Assembly: GCA_026724425.1 (NCBI GenBank)
Contig: JAIUCV010000584.1
Coordinates: forward strand, 124,001-188,000
Length of the DNA stretch: 64,000 nucleotides
Direction: 5' to 3'
Origin: Erythrophleum ivorense
Lineage: Eukaryota > Streptophyta > Magnoliopsida > Fabales > Fabaceae
Made by a program: the position numbers and the translations under genes. A model generated the notes under the pieces. That model was not told the DNA's origin and searched no databases. It saw nothing but the letters and a program-made list of their open reading frames with translations. Shown piece by piece: positions 12,978 through 22,762 of this stretch (position 1 is the first letter of the stretch; each line of letters opens with the position of its first letter).

Positions 12978-12986
12978 TATATATAA
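12978..12986 (+). promoter_or_regulatory. TATA box of family-B LTR (element B 5' LTR)
   Basis: TATATATAA preceded by CTACCCC and followed by GTGGCACCCCAC. It is about 497 bp from the LTR start. Matching boxes sit at similar distances in the other plus-strand copies (43551 and 62627), in the 3' LTR (about 21476) and, reversed, at 55461. The conserved position supports a promoter. Confidence 0.65.
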
Positions 12987-14307
12987 GTGGCACCCCACTT
13001 TCTTCCCCATTTGGAATTAGAAATTTCTGCATAATTTCATATGTGAGAGCTAGGGTTTTGGGCACACAAGAGAGGGAGGAGAAGAAGAAGAAAATCCAAG
13101 CTTAAGGTATAGAAATTTGCTAGTTTTTTATGCTTTTCTTCATCCGCACCTCCTTTCCTCCCTTCTCCTTTCTTTTCATTGATTAAAATGGACTTTATAA
13201 ATCTGATTCAAGGGAGATATTCAAGGGAATTTTCGAATTTGAAGAGAGGAGCTTGGAGAAAGCAAGATTCAAGTAAAAATAAGCAAGGAAACTAGGTAAT
13301 TTGTCTTCCTAAGGTTGATATCTTCACCTACCCTTCTTCTCCATTTTGCCTAACCCTTGGAGCCATATGAGGATCTTATTTTTAAGCTAAACAAAGAATG
13401 AATCTTAGGTATTTGAGGGAGAAGAACAAGAATATGCAAGGGAAACAACAAAATAACCATTAGATTTCAAGATGCAAATTCTAGGGTTTTGTGTACACCT
13501 TGTAAAATCTGACCTTGTGTGATGATTCCTAGGTCTAATTAAGAGTTTAAATGAGTTCTTAAGATCCCTAAGATGCTCCCCACATGCTTCCTCCTTTAAG
13601 AAAACAAAGAGAATTCCAAAAAGGCCAAGGAAGTCTTATGTCTAGGCCAAACAAGGTTGGGATAGCTAGGGAGAGTTTTAAATTTTTTTTAAAGCCATTC
13701 TTGAGTCATATTTGATAAATGAATATAAGGGGAGGCCTTGGAAAAAATTTAGAACTCATAAAAACTGAGTTAGTGCTTTAGGTTCCATATTATGACATAA
13801 AGAAGCAACATGTAATTAGGCTCTTTGTTTGAATTGTGTGATGACTCCAAGAGGCTTAAAAGGAGTCAAGAATCATATTTGAAAGGAAAGAATGGAGCCT
13901 AGAATTTATTTGAGGGGTGTTGCTTCATTAGGTGCACTTATGGACCATAATGGGGTTTATAGAACAACCTAGTGTCTAAGCAAGTTATGTGGCTTTAGAA
14001 TTTGTTTCATGAACCTAATTGGCTTCCATAAATTGTATTTAGGCAAAAAGAAACCATCTCCATCAGTTTGTGGGTGTGTGACTGAAGTAAAGGAGGGAAT
14101 TTCAAGAGAAAAAGTGTGTGATTGTATGCAAGGTAGCTCTCTCCACTTCTCTTATACACGAATGTGTTTAGGTTATCTTAGAATGTGTGTATGTGTATTT
14201 TTAAGCCATGAAAAGTATGCTAGCATGATTTTAAATGCCATGATTTCATGATGATATATTATGTTTTCAAATGAATGTATGATGTTTGTTTGAGTTTGCT
14301 TGAGTGT

Positions 14308-14505
14308 GGAGAGACCAAGAACTCTTAACCATGGTGAGGATGAGCCAATAACCCTTAAGATTAGTTGAGACAAAGTAAAGAGTCTCCCAAAAGCAAAGTA
14401 GGCTCCCAAAAGTATGGTTGAGTCCAAGGATCTCTTAAAGAATGGGTGAGGCAAATCCAAAATCCATGAAGAAAAGGGTGAGGCCAATCCAAACACTTGG
14501 TGAGC
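14308..14505 (+). repeat. Roughly 30-bp minisatellite in family-B LTR
   Basis: Successive units of about 30-33 bp begin GGTGAGG, GTTGAGA, GGTTGAG, GGGTGAGG, GGGTGAGG, each followed by a CCAA...AAGAA-type stretch. The same array recurs in other family-B copies at about 44880-45060 and 63960-64000 (plus) and at about 11640-11850, 36711-36800, 49400-49590, 54000-54190 and 58925-59080 (reverse). In reverse at 11648-11842 it reads as a repeated peptide (QKSL.KGE-like), a by-product of the repeat. Confidence 0.7.
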
Positions 14506-15074
14506 TCTTGAATGTCTTGTATGACTTGTTCACATGCCAAGCTTGCTTCTTGAATGTTCATGACTTCCATGGTATCCATGCATGAATTTTCAAGACTTGC
14601 TTTACATATATTATGTATGATTGAATGGGAGATGAGCTATTGGCATTCTTTAAATCTCATCCCCTCCTCTCCAATAATCTAATATGCTAGGTGGACCAAG
14701 TGGACAAGGTAATGGAAGCCAACCACCTTGAAGGAAAGAGTTCGACAACAAAATGCCAAGTTTTGGTTCTTAAAGCCATAATTGTGTTAAATGATGTAAT
14801 CCAATGATGTATATGGTCTATAACCCTTGGGACATATGTAATTATGATATTATATGATGTAAGAATGAAAGAATGTGTTATGTGAATGATGGAATATAAT
14901 TTGAGTATGTTATGGCATTATAGTTTCATGAATGGCTTTATGGAAATATGCATATGTGTGGATGAAAAGGCCAAAATAAGATGCATGAGGTTTGGGACCA
15001 TTTGGGCAGCTCACACAAGTCCTAAATGTGCTTTTATACTTGCCCAAAAGGTGCCAAAACCAAAGGAAAACCAT

Positions 15075-15835
15075 TTTGTCACTTTGGTATCCCATATGGA
15101 GCTAAAAATGACTATAATGGAACCCTATGTCACTTTTTAGCCAAATAAGCTCTTCTTGATCTGAGATTTGGCATGCAATTAGAGCTTGTTAGATCTTTTT
15201 GAAAAGCTAAAGAACATAATTTTCAAAGGTCTACAGAACATTTGATGAATTTTCAAAGTTGGCAAATTTTTTGCTTTTTGTATGTTGTACTATTTATTTG
15301 GTCCGAAAATAAAATCTATCACACAAGACTTAAATGATGTCCAATTACTACAAAATTTTATACAGAGAAACTAATTATTTATAGTGACTTGTGCCAACTA
15401 GAAGAACCTCATTTAATGGTTTAGAGAGGGAGATATGAATTTTTAAACATTCTATCCAGTATCAGGAGTTTTACCCAACTTGAGTTACTGTTCCATTGAA
15501 TTTCGAGGACTAGGCTACCTGAGCTGGTTTGAAAATATTTTTTTCCTCTATCTAACATCCATAGCTTTTCAAATTGATATCATTTACATAGATTGGATTT
15601 TTATGGAATTAATTGGATATTTTCAAAGTTTACTGCAGAAATCTATGATAGCATCAAAGGCAGTTTGACTTCTGGACTTTTTTGGATGTCAAACGTCCTC
15701 TGTGATGGATATTATGGTCTAGACATATTTTTAGTGTGAAGTAGACATCTATAAATTACTAGAATAGCCAATAATGTATGATTTTGAATTCTTTAGAATT
15801 AGTTATGATTTTTCAAATTTTGGTCAGAAAAGAGC
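15075..15835 (+). repeat. Four degenerate units of about 185 bp in family-B LTR
   Basis: Each unit ends in a variant of TTATGAATTTTCAAAGTT. These ends fall near 15248, 15438, 15617 and 15807, so the spacing is about 190, 179 and 190 bp. Units also share a GACATCCATAGCTTTTC-like middle and a GATTGGATTTTT-like stretch. The same periodicity is seen near 9041, 9226 and 9402 and near 45797, 45989 and 46160. The units are strongly diverged, so the array is old and part of the family's LTR structure. Confidence 0.6.
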
Positions 15836-16121
15836 TAAATCTGGCCAAAAATAAACATCCATATTTTATGCTTCATTTTGGTTTTCTTGAGTTGGGGGCC
15901 ATATTTTATGATGCAAATGAGTTGTATTTATGTAATTAAATATGAGAATGTATAGCATGAGCTCACACGACCCACATGATATCGAACAAAATTTTTAAAC
16001 ACGACGTAACGCAACTAAATGCATTATTTTAATAGACTTTCCTTACTTCCCCCCATGTAAGGCATTATATGAGCATGCAAATGTGATAGAGATGAGCTAG
16101 AATTTATAGTGTTACATTTAT

Positions 16122-16133
16122 TGGTATCAAAGC
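16122..16133 (+). other. Primer-binding site of element B (tRNA-iMet type)
   Basis: TGGTATCAAAGC, one mismatch from the plant iMet PBS TGGTATCAGAGC, 5 nt after the 5' LTR. It marks the start of minus-strand DNA synthesis and confirms plus orientation. The sequence from here to the gag ATG at 16288 is a non-coding leader. Confidence 0.88.
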
Positions 16134-16287
16134 AAAGGTTCAGGCTCTTGATGTGGGTTGTGGGTTGTGGCTTGTGTTCATGAGTTGCCTAGATGCATGT
16201 GAGCTTATTTTCAAATGAATTGAGTGTGTTTAATGGTGGAAGTGTGCCATTGTTTTATGTTAAAGTTTGTTACGATATTTCAGCACA

Positions 16288-17480
16288 ATGGTGAACACTA
16301 GGAGAGGTCAGTCTTCTAGAGAGGCTCATGCTGATGAAGCCTAGCTTAGTGATCCAGTAGCTGGAGCCTTACAATCCATCATGGCTCACTTGGATCAGCA
16401 GCAGGCTGTCATTATGCAACTATAGGAACAGCTTGCTAAGAGAGACAGTCAGGGCCCTACACCTACTCCTCCTTAGCCACCTCCTTAGCCACCTCCACAG
16501 CTAGATCATCCCGAGCATTCAAGGGCAGCTCACCTAGATCCATAGCCACACATGCAGGCTATTGCCCCTATTCCACCAGCTCAGATGCCTCTTGCACAGC
16601 AGCAGCCCTTGACCAAAAACATCATCATTCAATTCAGAAAGTTCAGGCCTCCCACCTTTGATGGTGAGATAAATTTAGATAAAGCTGAGGCCTGGATTAT
16701 GCAGTTAGAGAAGATATTCAAGGTGATGGAGTGTACGTCTAAGCAGAAGCCAAGATGGCTATATTCCATCTATAGAAAGAAACAGACTATTGGTGGGAGG
16801 GCATCGAGCTGATTTTAAGGGTGAGGAACTCCCTAATTACATAGGAGGCATTCCTCCAAGTATTCCATGAGAACTACTTCCCCAATTTTATCAGGGTTGA
16901 GAAAGATTTTGATTTTATTCTATTTAAACAAACAGAGGGGATGTCCGTGGACCAATATGTGGTGAAGTTTGTAAAGCTCTCCAGATACTCCTCCTATTTA
17001 CAGAGACATGATGATGAGTGGTGGAGAGTGGATAGATTAGAGAAGGGCTTGCTCCCTGAGATTAGAGACAGGGTAGTGCCACAAAGAATTAGGCACTTTA
17101 ACACCCTTGTAGAGATATGCAAAGTTATAGAGACAAACCTTAGGATGATACAGCCTTCCTCCAGTGCTAGACCACCCCTCCCCAAGCCTAAGAGACCTAG
17201 AGAGAGTTCACAAACTATAGTTACTAGCCGTAAAGGTGGCAAGAGTCAGTGGAACCAAAAAGGCAAGAGACGGAGGACTCAGTCCAGCCGAGGTAGCTTC
17301 ACACTGATCACACGTCCCTAGTGTGGCAAGAACTACGGCACCCTACCATGTTATGTGGGGCAGAATGTATACTTCAGGTGTGGTAGGCTAGGGATTGCAC
17401 CCAAGCTCCTCCATAGACTCCTCTACAGATCACACAGCAAAAGGAGATGGCTCCTCCTCCCAGACTCAGACCCAGGGTAG
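16288..17480 (+). pseudogene. gag: gag of element B (degenerate)
   Basis: Capsid-nucleocapsid protein that would form the virus-like particle. ATG at 16288 opens a frame beginning MVNTRRGQSS, typical of plant chromovirus gag. It is followed by a Gln/Pro-rich stretch and the core gag domain (about 16620-17150; motifs FDGE, MQLEKIF, QYVVKF, LEKGLLPEIR). A basic tail and a remnant zinc knuckle (CGKN..., about 17320-17400) follow. Five in-frame TAG codons lie at 16342, 16423, 16474, 16486 and 16543, all where Gln is expected. A frame shift near 16745 splits the core, and two more TAGs occur at about 16768 and 16831. It cannot be translated as one protein. Confidence 0.85.
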
Positions 17481-17544
17481 AGTTTTTGCCCTGTCATAGT
17501 AGGAGGCTAGCCGGTCTCCGAGTCTGATTCAAGGTATTATTAGA

Positions 17545-17840
17545 AAATATGATTTTTCTATAACTACATTATTCGATTCGGGTGCTAGCCATTCTTTTAT
17601 ATCGTATGATTGTGCTAGGAGGTTAGGTCTGAGTATGCATACATTGCCATATGATTTTCATGTATTTACCCCTACAGGAAACTGAGCCATTACCTTCCAT
17701 ACTTGCTTAAATTGTGTGATCTAGTTTAATCATTGCCTGACCACCCTTGATTTAATTTGTATGCCCCTATTTGATATTGATGTGATTATTGGCATGAATG
17801 GATGTCTATGAATAATGCCATACTAGATTGTAGCCATAGG
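17545..17840 (+). pseudogene. Protease domain of element B (degenerate)
   Basis: Aspartic protease that would process Gag-Pol. The active-site motif is visible as LFDSGASHSFIS (catalytic Asp codon 17575-17577). The second conserved block, DVIIGM, is at about 17780. The usual DWL after it is damaged (a missing base near 17797 changes the frame). It lies between gag and RT as in all Ty3/gypsy elements and is non-functional. Confidence 0.8.
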
Positions 17841-17989
17841 TGCATTACTTTACCTGAGTGTGGGACTGTGCCTAATACGAGGGCCGAGTTATCTGTCATG
17901 ACTACCTCCCAAGCTGAGAGATCTCTAGGGCATGGTTATCAGGGGTATCTAGTTTTCTTTTCAGTCTAGGTTGAGGTAATAGAGGGCAT

Positions 17990-18806
17990 AGATGAGATTC
18001 GCATAGTAAGGGAATTCCCAGAGGTATTTCCCAGAAAGATTAATAGACTACCCCCAGAGAGAGAGGTAGAGTTTCTTATAGACATTGTGCCTGGGGTAGG
18101 TCCAGTGTCTAAGGCCTCGTATAGGATGGCTCCCACTGAGCTAGCTAAGCTTAAGAAATAGATAAAAGAGCTTTTAGAGAAGGGTTTTATCAGACCCAGT
18201 ATCTCGTCGTGGGGAGCTCTAGTCCTATTCATAAAAAAGAAAGACGGGAGCCTTAGATTATGCATAGATTACAGGGAACTCAATAAAATAATCATTAAGA
18301 ATAAATATCCTCTCTCTCACATAGATGACCTCCTAGATTAGTTAGTAGCAGCGTCAGTGTTTTCTAAGATAGACCTCAGGTCAGGATACCATCAGCTTAG
18401 AATAAGGGATGAGGATATTCCTAAGATAGCTTTTAAAACTAGATACGGGCACTATGAGTTTTTAGTTATGCCCTTCGGGTTGACAAATGCACCCGCAGTC
18501 TTTATGGATTGCATGAACAAAGTTTTCAGGTCATACTTAGATAGATTTGTAGTTGTCTTCATAGATGACATCCTCATCTACTCAAAAAGTAGAGAGGAAC
18601 ATGAGCATCACTTAAGATTAGCCTTGAAGACCCTAAAAGAGAGACAGTTGTATGCTAAACTTAGTAAATGTGAGTTCTGGCTCAATGAGGTTCAGTTTCT
18701 AGGTCATGTGATCTCCCAAGCAAGGGCCGCAGTAGATCCTCATAAAGTAAAGGCAGTATTACAGTGGAAGAGACTTAGGACAGTGACAAAGCTTAGGGCT
18801 TCCTAG
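17990..18806 (+). pseudogene. Reverse transcriptase domain of element B (degenerate)
   Basis: RNA-dependent DNA polymerase of the element. In order: REFPEVFP linker (about 18008), SKASYRMAP-like block, GFIRPS, KKDGSLRLCIDYREL (about 18240), SKIDLRSGYHQLR (18360) and the catalytic FIDD box (18558-18569). The last is the plant gypsy form of YxDD, followed by KCEFW and FLGHVIS. TAG codons replace expected Gln at about 18159 (LKK*IKELL) and 18338 (LLD*LV). A frame shift near 18800 separates RT from the RNase H part. The frame from 18357 to 18806 is intact and holds the catalytic core, but the whole protein is not. Confidence 0.88.
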
Positions 18807-19345
18807 ATTTAGCAGGTTATTATAGGAGGTTCATTCAGGGCTTTTCTCAGATAGTGATGCCACTGACTCGACTTACTAGAAAGAATGTGCCATTTATGTG
18901 AAATGAAAAATGTGAGAGTAGTTTTCAGGAATTGAAGCACAAGTTAACCATGGCCCCAATTTTAGTACTCCCTGACCCTAAAGAAACTTTTGTAGTATAC
19001 AATGATGCCTTTAAGAAAGGGTTAGGATGTGTGCTTATATAGAAAGACCAAGTGGTAGCTTATGCTTCCAGACAGTTGAAATCCCATGAAGAAAACTATC
19101 CCACACATGACCTAGAGTTAGTCGCAGTGGTATTTGCTTTGAAAATATGGAGACACTACTTGTACGGAGCAGCTATAGAAATTTACAGCGACTACAAGAG
19201 CCTCAAATATTTATTTGAACAGAAAGAGCTGAACATGAGGCAACGAAGATAGTTAGAATTTTTGAAAGACTATGATTTCACATTAAAATACCATCCCAGT
19301 AAGGCTAATGTGGTAGCTGATGCCTTAAGTAGAAAATCCATACAC
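18807..19345 (+). pseudogene. RNase H domain of element B (degenerate)
   Basis: Would remove the RNA template during reverse transcription. The connection domain follows RT (AGYYRRFIQGFSQ, about 18812-18845). The RNase H motifs YNDA (usual YSDAS), YASRQL, THDLELVAVVFALKIWRHY, YSDYKSLKYL and ADALSR are visible. A TAG at about 19039 replaces an expected Gln (VLI*KD), and a TAG at about 19249 replaces an expected Trp (RQRR*LEF). Another TAG lies at about 18898. The first catalytic motif is changed from SDA to NDA. Confidence 0.85.
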
Positions 19346-19549
19346 ATGGCCTATATGATGATCGGAGAGTAGGAATTGCTTGAGAGATTCAGAGACATGA
19401 GTCTCTCCTGTGAGGTGTATTCAGGTAAGCTATTAATGAGTGAAACTCGAATAGAAAATGACCTGAGAGAGCAAATAAGAGAGGCTCAGTAGACGGATGA
19501 CCATGCAAGTAAAATTAGAGCCCAGATAGCCCAGGGTAGTATTCAAGAG

Positions 19550-20450
19550 TTTAATTTATCTGAGGATAACATAGTCAGCTACAAGGATAGGCTGTATGTG
19601 CCTAGAAATACAAAAATCAAAGAGAAGATATTAGATGAGGCATATAAGAGCAGGTATACCATTCATCCAGGCAGTAATAAGATGTACTAGGATTTGAAGA
19701 AAATGTTCTGGTGGCCTAGGATGAAAACAAACATAGTAGAGTATGTCTCTCGATGTTTAGTATGCCAGAGAGTGAAAATAGAACACCAAAAACTAGTTGG
19801 GTTACTTCAGCCCCTAAATATCCTTGAGTGAAAATGGGATAGCATAGCTATGGACTTTGTCTTAGGTTTACCCAGGACATCATCGGGGTATGATGCAATA
19901 TGGGTAATAATGGATAGGTTAACAAAGTCAACACACTTTCTACTTATGAAAGCCATTTATACCCTAAATAAATTAGCCCAGCTATACATCAGGGAGATAG
20001 TAGACTGCAAAGCCTGCCTAGGAGCATAGTTTTAGATAGAGATTCCAGATTCACATTGAATTTCTAGAGATCATTATAGGATGCTCTAGGTACTAGACTT
20101 AGATTTAGCACAGCCTATCACCCTTAAACGGATGGATAGAAGGAGAGAACCATCCAAACCCTAGAAGACATGTTGAGGGCGTGTGTTTTAGAAATGAAAG
20201 AAAACTAGGATACATACTTGCCTCTAGCAAAGTTTGCCTACAATAATAGTTATCATGCAAGTATACAGATGGCACTGTATGAGGCATTATATGGGAGGAA
20301 GTGTAGGCCTTTGATGTGTTGGGTTGAGCTAGGAGAGCAGAACCTTATAGGCCCAGAATTGGTGGACCAAACATTGAGACAAATAGAAACCATCAAAAAC
20401 AAACTACAAATGGCCTATAGTAGACAAAAAAGTTATGCAGATAAATGAAG
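19550..20450 (+). pseudogene. Integrase domain of element B (degenerate)
   Basis: Would insert the cDNA into the genome. The HHCC zinc-binding part is visible (IHPG..., RCLVCQR; about 19660-19775), then the DDE core: MDFVLGLP (about 19850), DRDSRF (about 20037) and ERTIQTLEDMLRA (about 20137). Then come the AYNNSYHAS block and YGRKCRPL. Disruptions include TAG at about 19687 (MY*DLKK), TGA at about 19829 (LE*KWD, expected Trp), a deletion with frameshift near 20010, and TAGs in the YHP*TDG*-like segment near 20130. Non-functional. Confidence 0.87.
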
Positions 20451-20889
20451 ACGACCGTTAGAGTTTGAGATTGGAGACCATGTCTTCATTAGAGTGTCTA
20501 CAGTCACAGGGATAGGTCGGTCTATAAAGAGTAAAAGGCTCAGTCCAAAGTACATAGGTCCTTTCTAGATTCTTAATAAAGTAGGACCTGTGTCTTACAG
20601 ACTAGCCCTTCCCCTGAACCTAAGCCAAGTCCACAATGTATTCCATGTTTCCTAGCTTAAAAAGTACCAGCCCGACCCCTCACATGTGATAGAATATGAG
20701 AATGTGCAGTTGTAGGAAGATCTATCATACATAGTATCACCAGATCAGATTGTGGACGTTAGACTCAAGCAGTAATGAAATAAGACGATACGGTTGGTGA
20801 AAGTGGTCTGGAAGGGGTTATCTCCTGAGGAAGCTACTTGGGAACTAGAGGATGATATGAGGAAGAAATATCCAGAACTCTTCCCATGA
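20451..20889 (+). pseudogene. Integrase C-terminus and chromodomain-like tail of element B
   Basis: The GPF/Y-like region is visible (KRLSPKYIGPF at about 20540, SYRLALP at about 20595, VFHVS at about 20640). A chromodomain-like tail follows (about 20745-20889: IRLVKVVWKGLSPEEATWELE, ending before TGA at 20887-20889). In chromoviruses this tail is thought to guide integration to heterochromatin by binding histone marks. TAG codons at about 20566, 20653 and 20714 replace expected Gln. That the tail targets heterochromatin in this family is inferred from family knowledge. Confidence 0.8.
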
Positions 20890-20921
20890 GATATGTTATC
20901 TAAATTTTGAGGATGAAATTT

Positions 20922-20936
20922 TAAAAGGGGGAGAAT
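20922..20936 (+). other. Polypurine tract of element B
   Basis: TAAAAGGGGGAGAAT directly before the 3' LTR start at 20937; primes plus-strand DNA synthesis. Confidence 0.8.
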
Positions 20937-22757
20937 TGTAATGTTCAATTTTCGTTAAACGACGAAAACGGATGCGTTTTCAAAGCATGTCCCCTAAAAT
21001 GAATTAGTGAAGGTCCCAAAAAATTTGAGCAACATTCTAGACTCCTAAAAATGAGAATCCTAGCATCATACATAAGTAAAAATGGAGCTAGAATGAAGAA
21101 ACAAATTTTGAAGGAAACTTTACGAAACGTAATGGTATTTTCGTAATTTTGAGCAAATTTTGGAATTCACACAAGAGAACTTTTTAAATGAAAGTTTTGA
21201 GTTCTCCGGGGTTGTCAAAGGCCCTGAAAACCATAGGAAGGCCCGGGACAGTTAAATCCCCTCTGGTTGACATTTTCTAACGTCAATGTGCTCAAACTTT
21301 GACAGATTTATTCGGGAAGGTTTTAGTTCTGATTTGAGTGATTCTCAAGGCATTTTACTACTAAAATTTATAATGGAAAGACAATTCTAAAAAAGGAGCT
21401 AAAATGAAGGAGAAACAAAAATGCAAAGAACGAAGGGGAAAATGAAAAATTTTAAAAAAGTCACTTTCCTACCACTATATATAGGTAGTGCCCCACTTTC
21501 TCCCCCATTTAGAATCAAAAATTTTTGCATAATTTCAAATGAATGTATGATGTTTTCATATTTCATTTTCAGACTAAATAAATAGTGCAACAGATCAAAA
21601 TCAGAAAATTTGCCAAACCAAGCATGAATCTTAGGTATTTGAGGGAGAAGAACAAGAATATGCAAGGGAAACAATAAAATAACTATTAGATTTCAAGATG
21701 CAAATTTGAGGGTTTTGTGTGCACCTTGTAAAATCTGACCTTGTGTGATGATTCCTAGGTCTAATTAAGAGTTTAAATGAGTTCTTAAGATCCCTAAGAT
21801 GCTCCCCACATGCTTCCTCTTTCAAGAAAACAAAGAGAATTCCAAGGAGGCCAAGGAAGCCCTATGTCTCAGCCAAACAAGGTTGGGGTAGCTAGGGAGA
21901 GTTTTAAATTTTTCTAAGGCCATTATTGAGTCATATTTGATGAATGAATATGAGGGGAGGCCTTGGAAAAAGTTTAGAACTCATAGAAAGTGAGTTAGTG
22001 CTTTAGGTTCCATATTATGACCTAAAGAAGCAACATGTAGTTAGACTCTTTGTTTGAATTGTATGATGACTCCAAGAATCATATTTGAAAGGAAAGAATG
22101 GAGCCTAGAATTTATTTAAGGGGTGTTGCTTCATTAGGTGCATTTATGGACCATAATGGGGTTTATAGAACAATCTAGTGTCTACGCAAGTTGTGTGGCC
22201 TTAGAATTTGTTTCATGAACCTAATTGGCTTCCATAAATTGTATCTAGGCCAAGAGAAACCATCTCCACAAGTTTGTGGGTGTGTGGCCAAAGCAAAGGA
22301 GGGAATTTCAAGAGAAAAAGTGTGTGATTGTGTGCAAGGTAGCTCTCTCCACCTTCTCTCATGCATGGATTTGTGTTTAGCTTGTCTTAGAATGTGTTTA
22401 TGTGTATTTTTAAGCCATGAAAAGTATGCTAGCATGATTTTAAATGCCATGATTTCATGATGATATATTATGTTTTCAAATCTGGCAGAAAATAAACATC
22501 CATATTTTATGCTTCATTTTGGTTTTCTTAGGTTGTAGGCCATATTTTATGATGCAAATGAGTTGTATTTATGTAATTAAATATGAGAATGTATAGCATG
22601 AGCTCACATGGCCCATGTGACACCGAACAAAATTTTTAAACATGACACAGCGCAACTAAATGCATTATTTTAATAGACTTTCATTACTTCCCCTCATGTA
22701 AGGCACTATATGAGCATACAAATGTGATAGAGATGAGCTAGAATTTATGGTGTTACA
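20937..22757 (+). mobile_element. 3' LTR of element B, shortened and rearranged
   Basis: Starts TGTAATGTTCAATTTTCG and ends GTGTTACA. It is 1821 bp against 3636 bp for the 5' LTR. About 20937-21535 matches 12481-13035, about 21610-22480 matches 13390-14270, and from 22481 the match jumps to about 15840. The 5' LTR segments 13035-13390 and 14270-15840 are therefore missing. At the first junction (about 21536-21610) lies a short forward copy of the 14270 region, then an inverted copy of about 15255-15315. It also keeps about 55 bp near 21225-21280 that the 5' LTR lacks. Confidence 0.88.
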
Positions 22758-22762
22758 CTAGG

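Larger units (their letters stand above)
12481..16116 (+). mobile_element. 5' LTR of element B (family B)
   Basis: A 3636-bp LTR ending at GTGTTACA, directly before the PBS. It has a TATA box about 0.5 kb from its start, a minisatellite at about 14308-14505 and degenerate repeats of about 185 bp at 15075-15835. If transcription starts after the TATA box, more than 3 kb of the LTR would be transcribed as R/U5. By eye there are roughly a dozen differences from the 3' LTR in the first 145 bp, so the insertion is not recent. The short frames inside it are not considered genes. Confidence 0.9.
12481..22757 (+). mobile_element. Complete Ty3/gypsy chromodomain-type retrotransposon (element B)
   Basis: A 10.3-kb element with TG...CA ends (TGCAATGTCC at the 5' LTR, TGTAATGTTC at the 3' LTR, GTGTTACA at both 3' ends). 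It is flanked by a perfect CTAGG duplication (12476-12480 and 22758-22762). Order: 5' LTR, iMet-type PBS, leader, gag, protease, RT, RNase H, integrase, chromodomain-like tail, polypurine tract, 3' LTR. This order and the tail place it in the plant chromoviruses (family Metaviridae); the Tekay clade is my inference from the domain sequence and very long LTRs. Coding is inactivated by many stops and several frameshifts. The LTRs differ greatly in length (3636 versus 1821 bp). Confidence 0.93.

Noticed and set aside
14361..14579. Minus-strand peptide starting MDTMEVMN, with a similar one (MDTMEAMN) at 53772-54005
   Set aside because: The similarity is that of two copies of the same LTR region, beside the minisatellite. 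Other copies do not keep the frame, so it is not a conserved gene.
16288..20889. Endogenous pararetrovirus or other viral insertion
   Set aside because: LTRs, target duplications, gypsy domain order with integrase, and a chromodomain-like tail identify a retrotransposon; no movement protein or virus-type coat is seen.
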